A stretch of 64,000 nucleotides of DNA from JBMNGG01 sp050949705 (lineage in GTDB: Bacteria; Bacillota; Thermosediminibacteria; Thermosediminibacterales; Tepidanaerobacteraceae), in the NCBI GenBank assembly GCA_050949705.1, contig JBMNGG010000006.1, positions 1 through 64,000 of the forward strand, written 5' to 3'. A program made the position numbers and the translations under genes. A model generated the notes under the pieces. That model was not told the DNA's origin and made no database searches. It saw nothing but the letters and a program-made list of their open reading frames with translations. Numbering within the stretch: position 1 is the first letter of the stretch; each line of letters begins with the position of its first letter. Positions 62,615 through 64,000 of the stretch are shown here, in pieces.

Positions 62615-64000
62615 GGACGAGGTTGGCAAAGAAATCGATATAAATCTAACAGCTAGCACCTGGGGCACCCTTTTAATACTCTTTGTTCTAGCAGTAGTTT
62701 CTGTCAGCCTGTACTCACCCATAAGAAATATGACAATAGGCTACAGGCCTTTTACCAGTGATAATTTCGGAGATGTTCTCCAACAGGAAATAATATTGAT
62801 TTTAGCAATAGGAGCATTAAGTGTCTTCTTACTAACAATACTTACTTTTGCAGTACCATATTCTCATCAAAAAAAGGCAACAATGGTACAATTTTTTAAC
62901 AAAATATACCTAGAAATAAAGTTTATACTTTGGCTTATGTTTTTCATGGTCTTTATTTTTGGCATAGGCCTTATAGGAAGCCTTGAACTTGAAAAAATAA
63001 TTCATGAGATCAATTGGTACTTTTACACTATAGGGATACCTGTAACCTTTATATTCTATACTTTAATCTATCTAAGCTTAATAAACCTTAAACATATTCA
63101 TTACACAGGTTTTGTAAATGAAATTATACACAATACATTGATAGGGAAGCTATGTGTATATGTAAATAAATACGTTAGTAATAGTGTTGCTCAGATAATT
63201 GATGTGGAAATTACCAAAAAACATAAAGAAAAGCTACTTTCACTATTATTAATAAATTTTGTTGTACTAATATTGATTAATTTAGTCGGTTCAGGTTTAG
63301 GAATACTATTGATTATAGGATATACCGTCTTACTGTTTAACTATGGAGTGGAACTTTTAGAGAAAGTGAGAGCTTTAAATGCAGCCAGCAGACAACTTTC
63401 TACAGGGAATTTTGATGTGACTTTACCGGAAGATATGGGTATATTAAGTTCTTTTGCGAAGAACTTAAACAATATCAAAGAGGGGTTTAAGGTAGCTGTG
63501 GAACAAGAGGTAAAAAGTCAAAACATGAAAACCCAGCTTATTTCTAATGTGTCTCACGATTTAAAGACACCCCTTACTTCGATTATTACTTATGTGGATT
63601 TGTTAAAAAAAGAGGATATAGACCAGGAAACCCTAAGGGAATATATAGATATACTCGATAGGAAATCCAAAAGACTTCAAGTGTTAATTGACGATTTATT
63701 TGAAGCCAGTAAAGCAAGTACAGGAGATATCGAACTTCATTTAGAAAACTTGGATGTAGTAGCCCTTTTAAGACAAACTCTAGGTGAAATGGAAGAAAAA
63801 ATCAATCAAAGTACGCTGAAAATAAGAGTTAACCTTCCGGATCATAAAATAATCTGCAATTTAGACGGGGCAAGAACCTATCGAGTGTTTGAGAATATTT
63901 TAAGCAATATTCTCAAGTATTCTTTGCAAAATACCAGAGTCTATATAGATGCAGTAGAAGATGAAAAAAATGTAAGCCTAATATTTAAAAATATTTCTGC
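62592..64000 (+). CDS. sensor histidine kinase (VanS-like), 3' end outside window
   Basis: About 470 residues visible from a TTG at 62592 (alternative TTG 62604), overlapping the regulator by 23 bases. Four to six hydrophobic segments occupy the first 260 residues; then a HAMP-like linker (ASRQLSTGNFDV), H box LISNVSHDLKTPLTSI with the phospho-His near residue 318, the helix FEASKAS, and the N box FENILSNILKYS. The ATPase G boxes lie beyond the window. It pairs with the VanR-like regulator and presumably senses an envelope signal. A deleted paralogue lies at 53602-53996. Confidence 0.93.
   Translation, partial: MDTNLKDKDEVGKEIDINLTASTWGTLLILFVLAVVSVSLYSPIRNMTIGYRPFTSDNFGDVLQQEIILILAIGALSVFLLTILTFAVPYSHQKKATMVQFFNKIYLEIKFILWLMFFMVFIFGIGLIGSLELEKIIHEINWYFYTIGIPVTFIFYTLIYLSLINLKHIHYTGFVNEIIHNTLIGKLCVYVNKYVSNSVAQIIDVEITKKHKEKLLSLLLINFVVLILINLVGSGLGILLIIGYTVLLFNYGVELLEKVRALNAASRQLSTGNFDVTLPEDMGILSSFAKNLNNIKEGFKVAVEQEVKSQNMKTQLISNVSHDLKTPLTSIITYVDLLKKEDIDQETLREYIDILDRKSKRLQVLIDDLFEASKASTGDIELHLENLDVVALLRQTLGEMEEKINQSTLKIRVNLPDHKIICNLDGARTYRVFENILSNILKYSLQNTRVYIDAVEDEKNVSLIFKNIS

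Overview
The window reads as a chromosomal segment of a low-GC, Gram-positive-type anaerobe of the class Clostridia. Supporting signs are strong GGAGG ribosome binding sites, frequent TTG and GTG starts, a T-box in front of tyrS, SLH-anchored surface proteins, and an ethanolamine (eut) microcompartment operon controlled by an ANTAR antiterminator. I cannot name the species. No rRNA, tRNA or CRISPR array was found.

Layout. 1-13945: the 3' part of a giant surface adhesin, starting inside an almost perfect array of 405-bp (135-aa) repeats and continuing through Ig-like, InlB/Flg_new, FIVAR-like and beta-helix domains plus an unrecognised ~260-aa module present twice. 14190-19342: a fused GmrSD-type restriction enzyme, small proteins, T-box-tyrS and an O6-alkylguanine DNA methyltransferase. 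19420-39059: a complete eut locus. A promoter and an ANTAR-responsive terminator precede eutS; eutW and eutV encode the sensor kinase and RNA-binding regulator; a second ANTAR-responsive terminator precedes eutA. Then come eutBC, shell genes (eutL, a eutK-like gene, eutM, eutN, a pduT-like gene), eutE, eutT, pduL, eutJ, a flavoprotein, pduS, a second eutBC pair, eutH and eutP.

How the eut genes work together. EutH imports ethanolamine and the B12-dependent lyase EutBC splits it to acetaldehyde and ammonia. EutE makes acetyl-CoA and PduL makes acetyl phosphate. EutT supplies and EutA restores the cofactor. The shell proteins enclose the enzymes, several of which carry short amphipathic tails that look like encapsulation peptides. 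PduS and PduT would carry electrons for cobalamin reduction or NAD recycling. No eutG alcohol dehydrogenase and no full-length eutQ are present. Two paralogous lyases in one locus is unusual.

39168-56212: an accessory region with intact housekeeping or repair genes (tag, recX, alkD, flavodoxin, methyltransferases) among many relics: a tyrosine recombinase, a zinc-ribbon gene, a frameshifted VOC protein and a second partial copy of it, glycerol-3-phosphate dehydrogenase, PhzF, HsdM, a RecQ-like helicase without its Walker A region, a histidine kinase with a large internal deletion, and a frameshifted ferredoxin. A phosphorothioate-DNA-type HNH enzyme lies here, so with GmrSD, HsdM and the helicase the region looks like a decaying defence and mobile-element zone.

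56440-64000: a leader with a terminator, then a 1664-aa SLH protein carrying two lectin-like domains and an apparently complete PHP phosphoesterase domain, then a VanR/VanS-like two-component system whose kinase runs off the window. That kinase is the intact relative of the pseudogene at 53602-53996.
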